A stretch of DNA of 64,000 bases from Trichomonas vaginalis G3 (lineage: Eukaryota; Parabasalia; Trichomonadida; Trichomonadidae). This document shows positions 18,401 through 27,125 of the stretch, in pieces. Both the position numbers and the translations under genes were made by a program. The notes under the pieces were generated by a model. That model was not told where the DNA came from. It did no database searches and saw nothing but the letters and a program-made list of their open reading frames with translations. The DNA lies in NCBI RefSeq assembly GCF_026262505.1, contig NC_067206.1, positions 38,143,660-38,207,659 of the forward strand. Direction: 5' to 3'. Each line of letters starts with the position of its first letter. Position 1 is the stretch's first letter.

Positions 18401-19255
18401 TGGAGCTACTGTTGGTTCAGGAGTGGGAGTTGGTGTTGGAGCTACTGTAGGAGTAGGTGTAGGAGTTGGTGTTGGAGTCGACATTTGTTTTAACCTCTCA
18501 TTATACCAATTCTCCAAATAATAAGCCTCACCCATTAAGTTACTCTGTCTTTGTTTTATAGAAAATTCACCTAACAGTAATTCATCATGAATCATTTTCT
18601 GCAGCTTTGTCGTGTTTTCTACTTCCTTTATTAGAACGCTCGATGTATTCGCCAATCCTCTATATTCCTTAATCATCTTATCTAGTTTGTTCATATTTGG
18701 TACTTCCTTTTTCTTCTCAGCGTTAATCTCATTAGATCGTTTCTCCAATTCTTCAACTACTTTGTAAAGCTTATTTATCTTGACATGTGATTCCTTTACT
18801 TCTCCAGTCCTTGGATCCTTAGGTTCCTTGTATTTAGCTAATTTCGTCTCTATATATCTTCGTTTAGCGTCATATCCAGGATCACTGGTTCGTAAAGGAT
18901 GCGAAGGTGGACGAAAATAAGGTATGTAGAAATCTGGATCATCATTAATAGAAGAACGTGCTTTAAAGTTACGAACCGCGTCTGTAAAAGGGTCTCTACC
19001 ACGTGCTGTATATGTTGATGTAATCAAAAAGCCTTCTCTTCTCATTGGGAAATTAATACGACCTTTTTGAACATATTCTTTCTCAAAGTATTGCCTAGCA
19101 TTGTAATCAAAAGCAAGATCATTATATATATCGCGCAAAAAATCAAATGTATGCTGCTTGAACTTTTGATCGCTAATTATGGTACGAATTATCGGACGTT
19201 CATTCTCCCATTTCTTAACTCGTTCATCAATGAGTTTCCTCTCTTGTTCACTCAT
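15488..19255 (-). CDS. Very large Pro/Thr- and Lys/Glu-repeat Polinton protein
   Basis: A 1255-residue protein starting [20 protein letters not shown]. Order: a charged helical domain (1-260); a TPTP/APTP/EPTV array (about 262-310) and a second one with repeated [10 protein letters not shown] units (about 380-440); a small-residue hydrophobic part ([20 protein letters not shown]) near 560; a long charged coiled-coil array of [17 protein letters not shown] units (about 650-840); an SPSPSP stretch; an Asn/Thr-rich part with potential glycosylation sites; and a Lys/Asp/Ser tail ([15 protein letters not shown]). The function is unknown. The layout resembles a filamentous structural or surface protein; size and repeats make length variation between copies likely. 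Confidence 0.7.
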   Translation of the reverse strand: MSEQERKLIDERVKKWENERPIIRTIISDQKFKQHTFDFLRDIYNDLAFDYNARQYFEKEYVQKGRINFPMRREGFLITSTYTARGRDPFTDAVRNFKARSSINDDPDFYIPYFRPPSHPLRTSDPGYDAKRRYIETKLAKYKEPKDPRTGEVKESHVKINKLYKVVEELEKRSNEINAEKKKEVPNMNKLDKMIKEYRGLANTSSVLIKEVENTTKLQKMIHDELLLGEFSIKQRQSNLMGEAYYLENWYNERLKQMSTPTPTPTPTPTVAPTPTPTPEPTVAPTPTPTVAPTPTLTPTAHAGPPPMSSSHGITLNKPTPTPKITPVSHPSTTNPVSDSNQAERSQVLKRANTPTASPIRTPEPTPRITKAPTPSPTVEPTPEPTVPPTPSPTPSPTPTKAPTPSPTPTKAPTPSPTPTKAPTPSPTPTKAPTPSPTPAEPTDAESIQNWLDEEKRKEKAAIDAALDKNTPPQTLGGYMLKKDNIQRQERALSVAREQAQEEKKIVEGEASNRGGPGTYKGSNYPAEKASSDNVVSRATDLVTHGILTGATAVGSAIGTSVDTVVDTVRTVTNPTPEDRKEEFLTLNTKAKPGIWIGRGILNAGSAIGNGASAVGGWLGRTATSTANGILTGAKSLGNWADDKYTKYYEEKARKAKEEAERKAKEEAERKELEELKKKEKARKAKEEAERKAKEEAERKELEELKKKEKARKAKEEAERKAKEEAERKELEELKKKEKARKAKEEAERKAKEEAERKELEELKKKEKARKAKEEADRKAKEEADRKAKEEAERKAKEEAERKELEELKKKEKARKAKEEADRKAKEEADRKAKEEADRKAKAATPSPTPSPSPSPSPSPSPTPSPSPSPSPSIAAPVRQFGAWGADLVKDAAQGIGKELKNTTLGTIERFGNLTDYTIRSAANLLYNQTTDNGTDELAVNGLASIKKSAEDKYDEWKKNIKGEYNKYAYPEEHMKLELTRLRSKYGNETTNTTTQTTKADRKIDDTPTPTPAMANITTIAPRVPTGEGISGNVSTTHNITEAANVSAVEQPVVNVTQENATETSTPRQDVNNERPEVKEVAKAYLEKNTTQVLEAEKHLNSDKTPSPTPEASVPPAIGGNIPSVSPWQKFYGLFKGANKVMDAAENLQKFKNEVATGAKEIEENDKQAAELAKQQAEATKQAAAPKQSISKSQRQGPDPSAKVKQNPTPPAAEKSKKDKDKKKDKSKKDKDKKKDKDKKKSSKDKKHKNLSSKK
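16735..17305. repeat. Imperfect 87-bp tandem repeat encoding Lys/Glu coiled coil
   Basis: Five to six copies of a unit of about 87 bp encode (on the minus strand) [20 protein letters not shown] with its partner half-unit. Neighbouring copies are nearly identical at the DNA level, suggesting recent expansion by slippage or unequal exchange. Confidence 0.9.
17930..18482. repeat. Two low-complexity blocks encoding Thr-Pro/Ser-Pro arrays
   Basis: Blocks at about 17935-18130 and 18355-18480 are built of short repeats of the type GGTGTTGGAGAC/GTAGGAGTTGGC on the plus strand and encode [10 protein letters not shown] and [10 protein letters not shown] on the minus strand. They lie inside the 1255-residue gene. 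Confidence 0.85.
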
Positions 19256-19275
19256 TTAAACCTCATAAAAATATA

Positions 19276-19683
19276 TTATCTGCGTATAGTGCCACTAATA
19301 GCATTAATCCATGGCATGTCTGATAGTACACGTACTGACTGAACTAATGGCTTATGATTGTTCCAAATAGCTCCTCCAATGTATGCGTTATACTTATTGT
19401 TGTCAATAGTTTGTTGAGGTTGAACTATAGGTGTTTCAACAGGCTTGTCTCTACTGAAGTCACCACCAAGAGCTTTATTGAATGCTTTAAGATTCTTCGT
19501 TAATGCATTATCTTCACCTAATGTAGTTTTTGCAATTCTTTCACCAAGACTACCGATAACACCACCGACTTGACCAACTTGAGGGAAAAGTTTGTTAGCA
19601 ATGTTAAATCCAGCACCTATTACAAGACCAGGATTTTTTTTCACCATACCCCATCCAGCTTTAACATAATCGCCAAAACCCAT
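19276..19683 (-). CDS. Glycine-rich amphipathic Polinton protein
   Basis: A 135-residue protein starting MGFGDYVKAGWGMVKKNPG. Residues 15-60 are small and hydrophobic (LVIGAGFNIANKLFPQVG, then QVGGVIGSLGERIAK), likely an amphipathic or membrane-active helix. The C-terminal half is polar. In size and character it recalls membrane-active minor virion proteins such as adenovirus pVI, but there is no sequence motif to prove this. It sits between the packaging ATPase (11-bp gap) and the 1255-residue gene, all on the minus strand. Confidence 0.6.
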   Translation of the reverse strand: MGFGDYVKAGWGMVKKNPGLVIGAGFNIANKLFPQVGQVGGVIGSLGERIAKTTLGEDNALTKNLKAFNKALGGDFSRDKPVETPIVQPQQTIDNNKYNAYIGGAIWNNHKPLVQSVRVLSDMPWINAISGTIRR

Positions 19684-19693
19684 TTATTTCTTC

Positions 19694-20605
19694 TTAAAAT
19701 AATGTCATCTTTTGTTGCTTAACTTCTTTAAAGTCCGTCTTTCCTGCAACTATATGAACTTCCATATATGAACGAGGTGTTGGTAGCTCTTTGTATTTGT
19801 TCCATAACTCTTCCCAATCTTCTGTTGCTCCTGACTGTTCAATCATTGACTGAAAGTCTCTCATAGAATAACCTTGAAAGATAACGAAGTCAGTGCATAG
19901 TCTCTTAATGTTTAAACATATATGTCTCCATGTTTGACACATGATGACAACAGTATAGTTATAATGTCTGACCTTAGTGATGAAGTTCGCTAATGGTGAA
20001 CGTGGGTCATTCAATAAGTCATGACCACCATAATCGTCTAACACTAATAGAGAATTACTGGGATACTTTGTGAAAGGATATTTGTTCAACTTCTTTACAA
20101 CATATATTGCAATCTTCTTATACTCAAACTTTCCATCAGGTTTCCTTAGTTGATGCTTTGTTAAGATGTGTTCCATCTCCTCTGAAATTTTTTCGAACTT
20201 ACTTTGAACGAACTCAACAATAGCGTAATACTTTGCTTTCATCTTAACGTTCTTCATTAAATAAGGCATAAGTTCCTTTAATTCTTTTTCATCATCCTTT
20301 TTCAGTACTGGTGCTTTAACTTGACTCATAAATGTCTTCGCTGTTTTATCCATTGTTCCTGATGTTGCTGAGATAACTATTGAGTCATAATATGGAGTAT
20401 TAGTGAAGCGGTCTGTTATCATTATATGACGAATAACACCATATGTCTTACCTGAACCCATCTTACCGCAGTAGAAATAAACACCATTAGTACAAAATGG
20501 ATAATCATCAGAAAATGGCATAATGAGTGCATTGTTTAGTTCTTTACTATTCTTACGTGCTCCATCATGAAGAATCTTATCTACTTGATTAATAACTTTC
20601 TCCAT
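19694..20605 (-). CDS. FtsK/HerA-type genome-packaging ATPase
   Basis: A 303-residue P-loop ATPase of the A32-like packaging family, which would push element DNA into a capsid. Walker A is YFYCGKMGSGKTYG (P-loop 47-54), followed by strand DSIVISAT; Walker B is NSLLVLDDYGG (about 184-194), and the sensor-like segment VVIMCQTWRHIC follows near 226. The length is normal for Polinton and virophage ATPases. The ATG at 20605 lies 19 bp from the divergent ATG at 20624. Presence of this gene with the fibre supports the view that Polintons can make particles. Confidence 0.92.
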   Translation of the reverse strand: MEKVINQVDKILHDGARKNSKELNNALIMPFSDDYPFCTNGVYFYCGKMGSGKTYGVIRHIMITDRFTNTPYYDSIVISATSGTMDKTAKTFMSQVKAPVLKKDDEKELKELMPYLMKNVKMKAKYYAIVEFVQSKFEKISEEMEHILTKHQLRKPDGKFEYKKIAIYVVKKLNKYPFTKYPSNSLLVLDDYGGHDLLNDPRSPLANFITKVRHYNYTVVIMCQTWRHICLNIKRLCTDFVIFQGYSMRDFQSMIEQSGATEDWEELWNKYKELPTPRSYMEVHIVAGKTDFKEVKQQKMTLF

Positions 20606-20623
20606 CTTTTAGTTACATATAAA

Positions 20624-21178
20624 ATGTCTAAATATGATGGATTATACTATGAACATGTTATGAATGATGGCACGATAAGTGGTAATACAGTCTCATATAA
20701 ATTACCGAGAGACTTCATTGAATATCCTGCGTCAAAAGCTCTTGAGATAAGAAAGATAAGTCTTGAGCATCCAGACTTTGAGTTTCTTGCTATTCCATTA
20801 GAAATGACAGATTCATCAAAATCAGTGAAAAAAAGGTTTGACATGAGATATTACATAAAACCCAACATGACTACACAGGAGTTGAATGAAGGTCTTATGG
20901 AAAAAATGACTGAGGCAAGTAGAGAATTTGTTGATTGTTACTATGATTCAAATGAAAATAAATTGAATGTATTAAGAAAAGGTACATCACCAATCATAAC
21001 ATTACCTTCATACAGTAGTATAGAAAAAAATGCCTTGAATTATAAATATGACATGTCCCTAGGAGATGTGTTGGATTTCATCACTGCGTTATTAGAAACC
21101 ACTGAAACAGACACAACATCAAAAAACCAGAGCTTGTTTGGGAAGATGACCATGGTAGAACATTCACGCAAAAAGTAA
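20624..21178 (+). CDS. Polinton protein of unknown function, 184 residues
   Basis: It starts MSKYDGLYYEHVMNDGTIS; the frame is open back to 20567, but that extension has no ATG and overlaps the ATPase start. The protein is soluble and mixed alpha/beta (YPASKALEIRKISLEHPD, FEFLAIPLEMTDSSKSV, KLNVLRKGTSPIITLP). Beta-strand content and its place at the virion-gene end of the element would suit a capsid-associated protein, but I recognise no motif. Confidence 0.6.
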   Translation: MSKYDGLYYEHVMNDGTISGNTVSYKLPRDFIEYPASKALEIRKISLEHPDFEFLAIPLEMTDSSKSVKKRFDMRYYIKPNMTTQELNEGLMEKMTEASREFVDCYYDSNENKLNVLRKGTSPIITLPSYSSIEKNALNYKYDMSLGDVLDFITALLETTETDTTSKNQSLFGKMTMVEHSRKK

Positions 21179-21231
21179 TTCCATCGAAAGCAAAATTTTT
21201 AGACTTATGGGAAAAAAAATATATCTCGCGA

Positions 21232-21693
21232 ATGCATGTATATTATAGTTTTACCATAGCAGATTTCACTGACGAAAATGATAAAGATAAAAAAACATAT
21301 AAGTACTTTGATGAGCTTTTCATAACTATAGCGAATATCAGGTTTATCCTTGAGCGAAAGGGCAAACCAACATATAAATTTGTCGGTTATCAGATAAGAA
21401 TAAATCCTCTCCTTGAGCCTTTAGTAACGTTGAGTAATATTGCTCATGATAACAAACAATTTATATGTAATGTGAATGAACAGCTTGTGCCACCAAAATT
21501 TTACGATATCACTGGTTATAAAGATGCACTCGTGTTTGAGTTTTATAAGCGCTTTTCATTCAAAAGAGTTGAAGAATCAACTGATGGTCAAAAAAAGGAA
21601 TATTATGTAAAAGAACCATATGAAATTCCTAAAGACTCTAATATAATGGTTGAACTTATATTAGAGTCTGGTACTCAATCTCAACATAAATAG
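21232..21693 (+). CDS. Polinton protein of unknown function, 153 residues
   Basis: It starts MHVYYSFTIADFTDENDKD. The sequence is beta-rich with aromatic residues (TYKYFDELFITIANIRFIL, KFVGYQIRINPLLEPLV) and a charged surface. There is no signal peptide. It is the last ORF I can assign to the Polinton; non-coding, hairpin-rich DNA begins directly after it. The function is unknown; a structural role next to 20624-21178 is possible. Confidence 0.55.
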   Translation: MHVYYSFTIADFTDENDKDKKTYKYFDELFITIANIRFILERKGKPTYKFVGYQIRINPLLEPLVTLSNIAHDNKQFICNVNEQLVPPKFYDITGYKDALVFEFYKRFSFKRVEESTDGQKKEYYVKEPYEIPKDSNIMVELILESGTQSQHK

Positions 21694-22075
21694 TTTACGT
21701 GACAGAATTTTTTTGACACGTAAAGTTTACATTTTAATGGAAGCGAACAACAAAGCTCCTGCTAGTGAATAAAGGTTAGTTTACATATGAACGTTTATTT
21801 TTACACATATATGCGTACATATGCGCGCCCGTATGGTGTCAGTTTTCTGTCACTTTTTTCATTGTGTCGGTGACTGTAGCTGTAGGCTACAGGCGACGCA
21901 CAATGTATACTGTACTAATGTTCACCTTTTATTCATCACCTTGTGGTATGCCCTAAAGCAATAGCATTATCAATTCTGCTGAATTGATGGCAAACCCAAA
22001 TTTTAGCTAAAAGTGACAGGGAAAAAAAACGTTTAGTATTAAAAAAAAGACCGATGAGAGCTTCGTTCGAAATAT
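21694..22075. other. Non-coding stretch with hairpins after the last Polinton gene
   Basis: No ORF of note. Two perfect hairpins stand out: 21860-21905 (outer CATTGTG/CACAATG, inner CTGTAGC/GCTACAG) and 21969-21988 (ATCAATTC, loop TGCT, GAATTGAT). An Inr-like TGTCACTTTTTT lies at 21848-21859. It may belong to the Polinton terminal region, but the other end is not available for comparison. Confidence 0.6.
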
Positions 22076-22137
22076 AGAGGGAACTGAGAATGCGCAACCA
22101 TTCTCAGGGAATATTGGATGCTATTCCCGTTCCCTCT
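22076..22137. repeat. Gapless three-way-junction palindrome (T-shaped), 62 nt
   Basis: Three perfect stems follow one another with no unpaired base between them. The outer stem is AGAGGGAAC (22076-22084) with GTTCCCTCT (22129-22137). Arm 1 is TGAGAATG (22085-22092), loop CGCAAC, CATTCTCA (22099-22106). Arm 2 is GGGAATA (22107-22113), loop TTGGATGC, TATTCCC (22122-22128). In all, 24 base pairs fold as a cruciform T, the geometry of parvovirus terminal hairpins. Its role here is unknown. Confidence 0.85.
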
Positions 22138-22178
22138 GTATGGAAAATTGAGGTTTTCAAAAGGAGTTAAAATAATAT

Positions 22179-22420
22179 CAAATTTATACTAATTTACTTC
22201 AAAATACAAAAGTATTTGACAGCTAAAATTAGTTACTTTAGCAAGCCTATCAATACCCTTTTACGATTATTGTTACTTTTTCGAAATAAAAGTAAAAACA
22301 AATTTATACTAATTTACTTCAAAATACAAAAGTATTTGACAGCTAAAATTAGTTACTTTAGCAAGCCTATCAATACCCTTTTACGATTATTGCTACTTTT
22401 TCGAAATAAAATAAATTTAT
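22179..22420. repeat. Direct tandem duplication, 2 x 120 bp
   Basis: Two adjacent copies of a 120-bp unit, beginning CAAATTTATACTAATTTAC, are nearly identical; one difference (GTTACT versus GCTACT) is visible near the end of the unit. No gene is in it. The near identity implies a recent duplication. Confidence 0.9.
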
Positions 22421-22510
22421 TATCAAAAACCTTTTTTTTTAGTAAAAATAAACGAAATTTTTTACCTTATGAACTTTTGATGGAAATATGCAAATTTAAA
22501 ATAATAAAGA

Positions 22511-22640
22511 AAGCCGCGAGCGAAGCGATCGGCTTAGTTCGAAGATTTTGATTCAAATCTTTGCTGATCTGTAATTCGCGGAAGCCGCGAGCGAATCGAG
22601 CGGCTTAGGTCTAAGATTTTGATTCAAATCTTTGCTTATA
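22511..22640. repeat. Two copies of a GC-rich palindromic repeat
   Basis: AAGCCGCGAGCGAAGCGATC... at 22511 and AAGCCGCGAGCGAATCGAGC... at 22582 each can fold with an AAGCCG/CGGCTT-type stem and are followed by the same AAGATTTTGATTCAAATCTT, itself palindromic. The period is 71 bp. They stand out in GC content from the AT-rich surroundings. Confidence 0.75.
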
Positions 22641-23026
22641 TTCCTTAAATTCTTTATGAAACTCGCAACAGTTCCATAAAAAATTTTAAATTCTAAACTG
22701 TCGAAATTACCGATCGGTAATCACACCCTTCATGGGTATGTCACTTTTTACAGGTGTGTCACTTTTAGCTAAAATTACCCCTACTCGAAAAAATCAATTT
22801 CGAAAAAAATTTGGAAAATCAAAGTATTTGATAATTAGTCAAATAATCAATTTACATCGTTTTTACTGTTGTAAACAGAAATTCATCAAAAGTGACACCT
22901 CAGAAAAGCTAAAATATTGAATTTTTGGAACTTTTGATAGAGCACGTTTTTAAATATTAATTAAAGTAAATGTATATTTTGTAAAGATTCTTTTAAATAA
23001 AAAATAAAATTTTGAAGAAGAACACA
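22641..23026. other. AT-rich spacer with two Inr-like motifs
   Basis: No credible gene. Two GTGTCACTTTT/ATGTCACTTTT motifs occur at 22738-22770. The segment 22873-22897 is repeated perfectly in inverted orientation at 24091-24115, on the far side of the foldback element. Confidence 0.5.
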
Positions 23027-24115
23027 AAATCTTCTGAAAAATAATATCACATAAACTCATATTATTTTCTAATATATAACTATTTTATATAAAAATCAAA
23101 TTCAATGATCTTAAAAGCGAAGGATAAACCTCAAAATTTACGAATATAATGAGTGGGAATATAATGCTTATCTATCATAAAACCATATGAAATATCAATT
23201 TTTGCTTTACGCCTAATTTTTGACGACAATTAGCAAAAAATGTTAAATGTTAACACTCAGTCCATTTGAATATGAAAAATAAAATTGACTTTGATTAAAT
23301 GTTTTTATTTATCATGCAATTCTTCTTGCGACCAAAGATTTGAATAAAAGTTCAAAAAATAAGATAGCTTAAAAAATAATATACGGTAGTGTTTACTAAT
23401 AGATGAATAGTATATAAATTCTATTAAAATGGATTTGATCCAAAAAAATATAAAACCAAAAATAATTGTTATAATTTAAATGAAGAAGTAATTTAAAACG
23501 ATTTTATTTATGATCAAATTTTATATATTTTTTTGGATCAAATCCATTTTAATAGAATTTATATACTATTCATCTATTAGTAAACACTACCGTATATTAT
23601 TTTTTAAGCTATCTTATTTTTTGAACTTTTATTCCAAACCTTTGGTCGCAAGAAGAATTGCATGATAAATAAAAACATTTAATCAAAGTCAATTTTATTT
23701 TTCATATTCAAATGGACTGAGTGTTAACATTTAACATTTTTTGCTAATTGTCGTCAAAAATTAGGCGTAAAGCAAAAATTGATATTTCATATGGTTTTAT
23801 GATAGATAAGCATTATATTCCCACTCATTATATTCGTAAATTTTGAGGTTTATCCTTCGCTTTTAAGATCATTGAATTTGATTTTTATATAAAATAGTTA
23901 TATATTAGAAAATAATATGAGTTTATGTGATATTATTTTTCAGAAGATTTCATTCTATATGCCTATGAAAAGTACTCTCAAAACTAACTTTTTCCTAATT
24001 ATAATTAAATCTAGAATATTGTATTATGCTTAGTATTATTTCATTTTTCTCATTCAATTTAGAATTTACAAATGTCAAAAAATTGAGAGCTGTCACTTTT
24101 GATGAATTTCTGTTT
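22873..24115. repeat. 25-bp perfect inverted repeats flanking the foldback element
   Basis: Bases 22873-22897 (AAACAGAAATTCATCAAAAG...) are the exact reverse complement of 24091-24115. The sequence between them and the foldback arms is not inverted. They may be remnants of a larger element into which the foldback inserted, or dispersed repeats that happen to face each other. Confidence 0.7.
23027..23950. mobile_element. Foldback element with arms of about 430 bp
   Basis: The left arm (about 23027-23455) and right arm (about 23517-23950) are reverse complements with only a few mismatches and small indels, separated by about 60 bp. Arms begin AAATCTTCTGAAAAATAA and end with its complement. No ORF or transposase is present. 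No convincing target-site duplication is visible at the exact edges. Small differences between arms and the unrelated loop argue against a simple assembly artefact. Likely a foldback-type or MITE-like element; a rearranged duplication is the alternative. Confidence 0.85.
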
Positions 24116-27113
24116 ATTACATTACTCATAAAAAACAACTAATTTTTGATTTTGATATCATATTTGATAAATACTCATTACAGAGGAGAGAGGGTCAAAG
24201 TTGCTATTTGTCACTTTTCCACAAGAATATAATGGGGAAAAAGTTATCATATAGTTGCTCTCATTCACTGAGGTGAGAGATGCATGTAGTGTAATGTGAT
24301 AAACAGTGCTATTGCTGCTCTAAGTCCTAGGTTCGAGACACATTGGCTTCATTTTTCTCTTTTTTATTGACGTAAACTATTCAATTTTTGTGTTCTCCAT
24401 TCAAATTTCAGAATTTTTTTTGCAGATTTCACGCTACATTCGAAGTTACCTTTTGTAACAACCACCACTGCCTACGAAAGACGAAAGTGTGTCACGACTT
24501 CACCCGGAAATCCGACGGTTGTTTAAGAGTAAGCACTTTTGGCACCTACTCCATTACAGAGTTGACGTAATGTATTAATTATTGTTAGAGATATTGCTTT
24601 CGCAGCAAAATTCTTATTTCATGAAAGAAAAAAAAAAGATTTTATTCCAACAAAAACAAGTAAACAGATGAATGGAAACGTACTATATTTTCATAAATGT
24701 AGTAATCAGCGTGTCAGCTTTTGTTTATCATGTTCGAGTCAAAATGTATTAACTTGTAATAAGAAATATTCGAAGATTATATGAAGTATTGAGCATTCTT
24801 TGTAGAAATATTTGTAATTCATTACTAACATATATAATAAAGTTGTTTTTTTTTCCTTATTGCAATAATTTTGTCTGATTTTAATAACTTTTCATGTATA
24901 CGAGTTGTGTGAATATGCATCATAATATGCGTAAATATACTTATTTGCGACGAATAATGTGGTTGCATAATGGAGGTGCTAAATTTTGATTTTTAATATG
25001 GGGCTTTGGTATGTATAATCATGTTCTTATCTCAACGTAGGAGTATTGGTGCAATATGATTAAAATTTACGAGGTTGATCTTAAATTGAATAATTCTGGA
25101 GTATAAATCACAATGCAGCTAATTCTATGTTAAAGATAGATACAGATTGTAGTAATCAATTAGGGAGTACAAATTCATTCTTTCATTTCTGTCGTATTGA
25201 GCAGAAAGGAAGAGATCATAACCCTAGGAAAAAAAGCCCAAATTTGTCACTTTTCATAGTACGTTAAACTCAATTCGCTCGGCGAATGCCGAGCACACGT
25301 ACTCATCATTCAACATAATATTCTCATTCTTTGGTTATTATAGTGCCAGACAACACAAGATTTCAAAGAATTACTTGAGTTTTCAATTAATCTTAATCCG
25401 ATTTTAGATTTATCGAGAACTCCATCATCACAATCACATACTTCAGTGCGGTAACTACAATTATCCATATACAGAAGGAAGTTCTTTTCGAACAACTCAT
25501 TTGGAGTCTGTTTTGGAAAGAACTTCTTTCTGTCCGACTTAATTTCATAGTTCCTGATCAACCAAAAGACAGAAACCACACACTATCTACTTAGGAAAGG
25601 AGTTCTTTCTAAATCTTCCTTAAATTGAGATTTTACGAGAGATAACCCTTCTATTGCACTTAAAAATGAACATTTTGATATCTTTAGTATCACACATGGT
25701 CATATATAGTATTTCATCTACATGAATACATTCATCTTTCGAAGCCTCCCATTTAATGAGAGACTTCGAAAGATGAATCGTTTTATTCATACAACTTTAA
25801 ATCTCGAACACATTTAGAGAGTGAGTATATCATTTTATTCTTGTTTTGAGTTTATTCTGATTCAAAATTGCAGTGAAAACAGAAGTTCACACATCATATC
25901 TGAATGTGAGCTCATCTATACTTATACGATCTCAATACCTCCACTCTAAGCATAAGAGGTGAAGTTATATAAAAATTATCAGATGCGTTGAAGTCTCAAA
26001 AGTATTGCCCGAATGCTTGTTTCATATTTGTCCAAGTAGTTTCAATGAATAAATGTATTGTTTTATAATTTCGATTTTTTTTGAAAGTATTCAATATAAC
26101 CTTTATTGTGTTATTTACATCTCATAAATTCTCTGTCTAAATCATATAAAGCGCGTTTTACCCTATGAATCAAGAAATTCATTCAAATTATGGTATATTT
26201 ATTAAATTTATACGATTTACTAATAATCATATTATATCCTCATAAATAGCAATATTTTGGTAATCTATGATAATCATATACAATATTTGAAAAAATTTTC
26301 ATTAGTTTAGGTTTCCTTGTTAATAGTAAACCATTATATTTATTACTAATAATAAAATCTATGTGTCGTATTGAAATTCAATAAAATTACTTATTCGGTC
26401 CAAAAAAACAAATTAGATAAAATTTTTCTTTTTTTATGTAATTTTTGTTTTTCATTTTTCTCAAGATCCTAAGTTATGTTCTAACTTTTGACATCATATC
26501 CTATCATGCTAGGCTATATATTATAGCATATCCAAAAGGCAAGGAAATCTATCAGAGAAGCCTTTTTGACCTATTGTTGCCCTACCTCTGGATTTGATCT
26601 GATATGTTATATATTAATTCGACTCAGCGTTGATTAACTTGTAAACTATTCAAAATAAAAAATCTCTCTCAAAAATTTTAATCAAAAAGTGTAAACTTTT
26701 CAATAATTGTTTCCACTTTACAAAGTCAGTATTTTTCGGTATGAATTCTGTGATATTTCCATCTATAAAGTTCTAAATCTCGAATTTTAAATTAAAATGT
26801 TATTGTATGGAGAAAGTTCGAGATAGCGCTTTCACAATTGAAAATCATGTTATAATAGATTCACTAGCTTTAGGAAGACCTAACATGTCTAAGGTTTAGA
26901 TGATAAATAACATATTTGAACATACAAGATATTTAAATTAAATTCTCTTCATGGAATCGCATATATGGTATTCTCTTGTACTATAATGTGTGATTTATCC
27001 AATCTTTTCATAGTTCATTATTTCATTGCCCAAATTAAAGGTCTTACACGCAGCTTATGAAAGATTCTATAAATTGAGATGCTTTCAGAAATAACCGTTT
27101 TACACTATCAAAT
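24116..27113. other. About 3 kb of AT-rich non-coding DNA with hairpins
   Basis: No gene I can support. Notable pieces: a GC-richer stretch at 24420-24570 with short protein-like frames; GCTCGGCGAATGCCGAGC at 25277-25294; an imperfect hairpin in 25459-25535 (AGAAGGAAGTTCTTT against AAAGAACTTCTTTCT); and a strong hairpin at about 25730-25780 with stems ATTCATCTTTCGAAG and CTTCGAAAGATGAAT. A tRNA-like B-box (GGTTCGAGAC) occurs at 24331 but has no cloverleaf. Confidence 0.6.
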
Positions 27114-27119
27114 TCATTT
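27114..27119 (+). promoter_or_regulatory. Inr element (TCATTT) of the LEA-like gene
   Basis: TCATTTTGCTGT lies directly before the ATG at 27126, giving a 5' UTR of about 10 nt, as usual in trichomonads. Confidence 0.65.
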
Positions 27120-27125
27120 TGCTGT

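Larger units (their letters stand above)
1..21693. mobile_element. Polinton/Maverick element, left end outside the window
   Basis: A block of about two dozen closely packed genes on both strands contains the Polinton hallmark set: protein-primed family B DNA polymerase (353-4042), retroviral-type integrase (14225-15292) and FtsK/HerA-type packaging ATPase (19694-20605). It also holds a large virion-type fibre and a Dam-type methyltransferase. At least 21.7 kb is present, at the long end for the family. The left end is cut by the window, so terminal inverted repeats cannot be matched and the right boundary is uncertain; 21693 is the end of the last ORF, and structured non-coding DNA follows to at least 22.2 kb. 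Most genes look whole, suggesting a young copy; the stretch at 8.7-9.3 kb looks broken, with roughly two breaks. Family identity is firm; the boundaries are not. Confidence 0.93.

Noticed and set aside
24255-24350. tRNA-like sequence with GGTTCGAGAC box
   Set aside because: The T-stem does not pair, no acceptor stem or anticodon arm can be drawn, and no A box fits.
24388-24570. Possible short gene of 60 codons
   Set aside because: Two frames look equally protein-like over a short stretch, there is no supported start, and the surroundings are non-coding; at most a gene fragment.
25310-25579. Minus-strand ORF of 89 codons
   Set aside because: It overlaps an inverted repeat (25459-25535), has no start signal, and its composition is not convincing.
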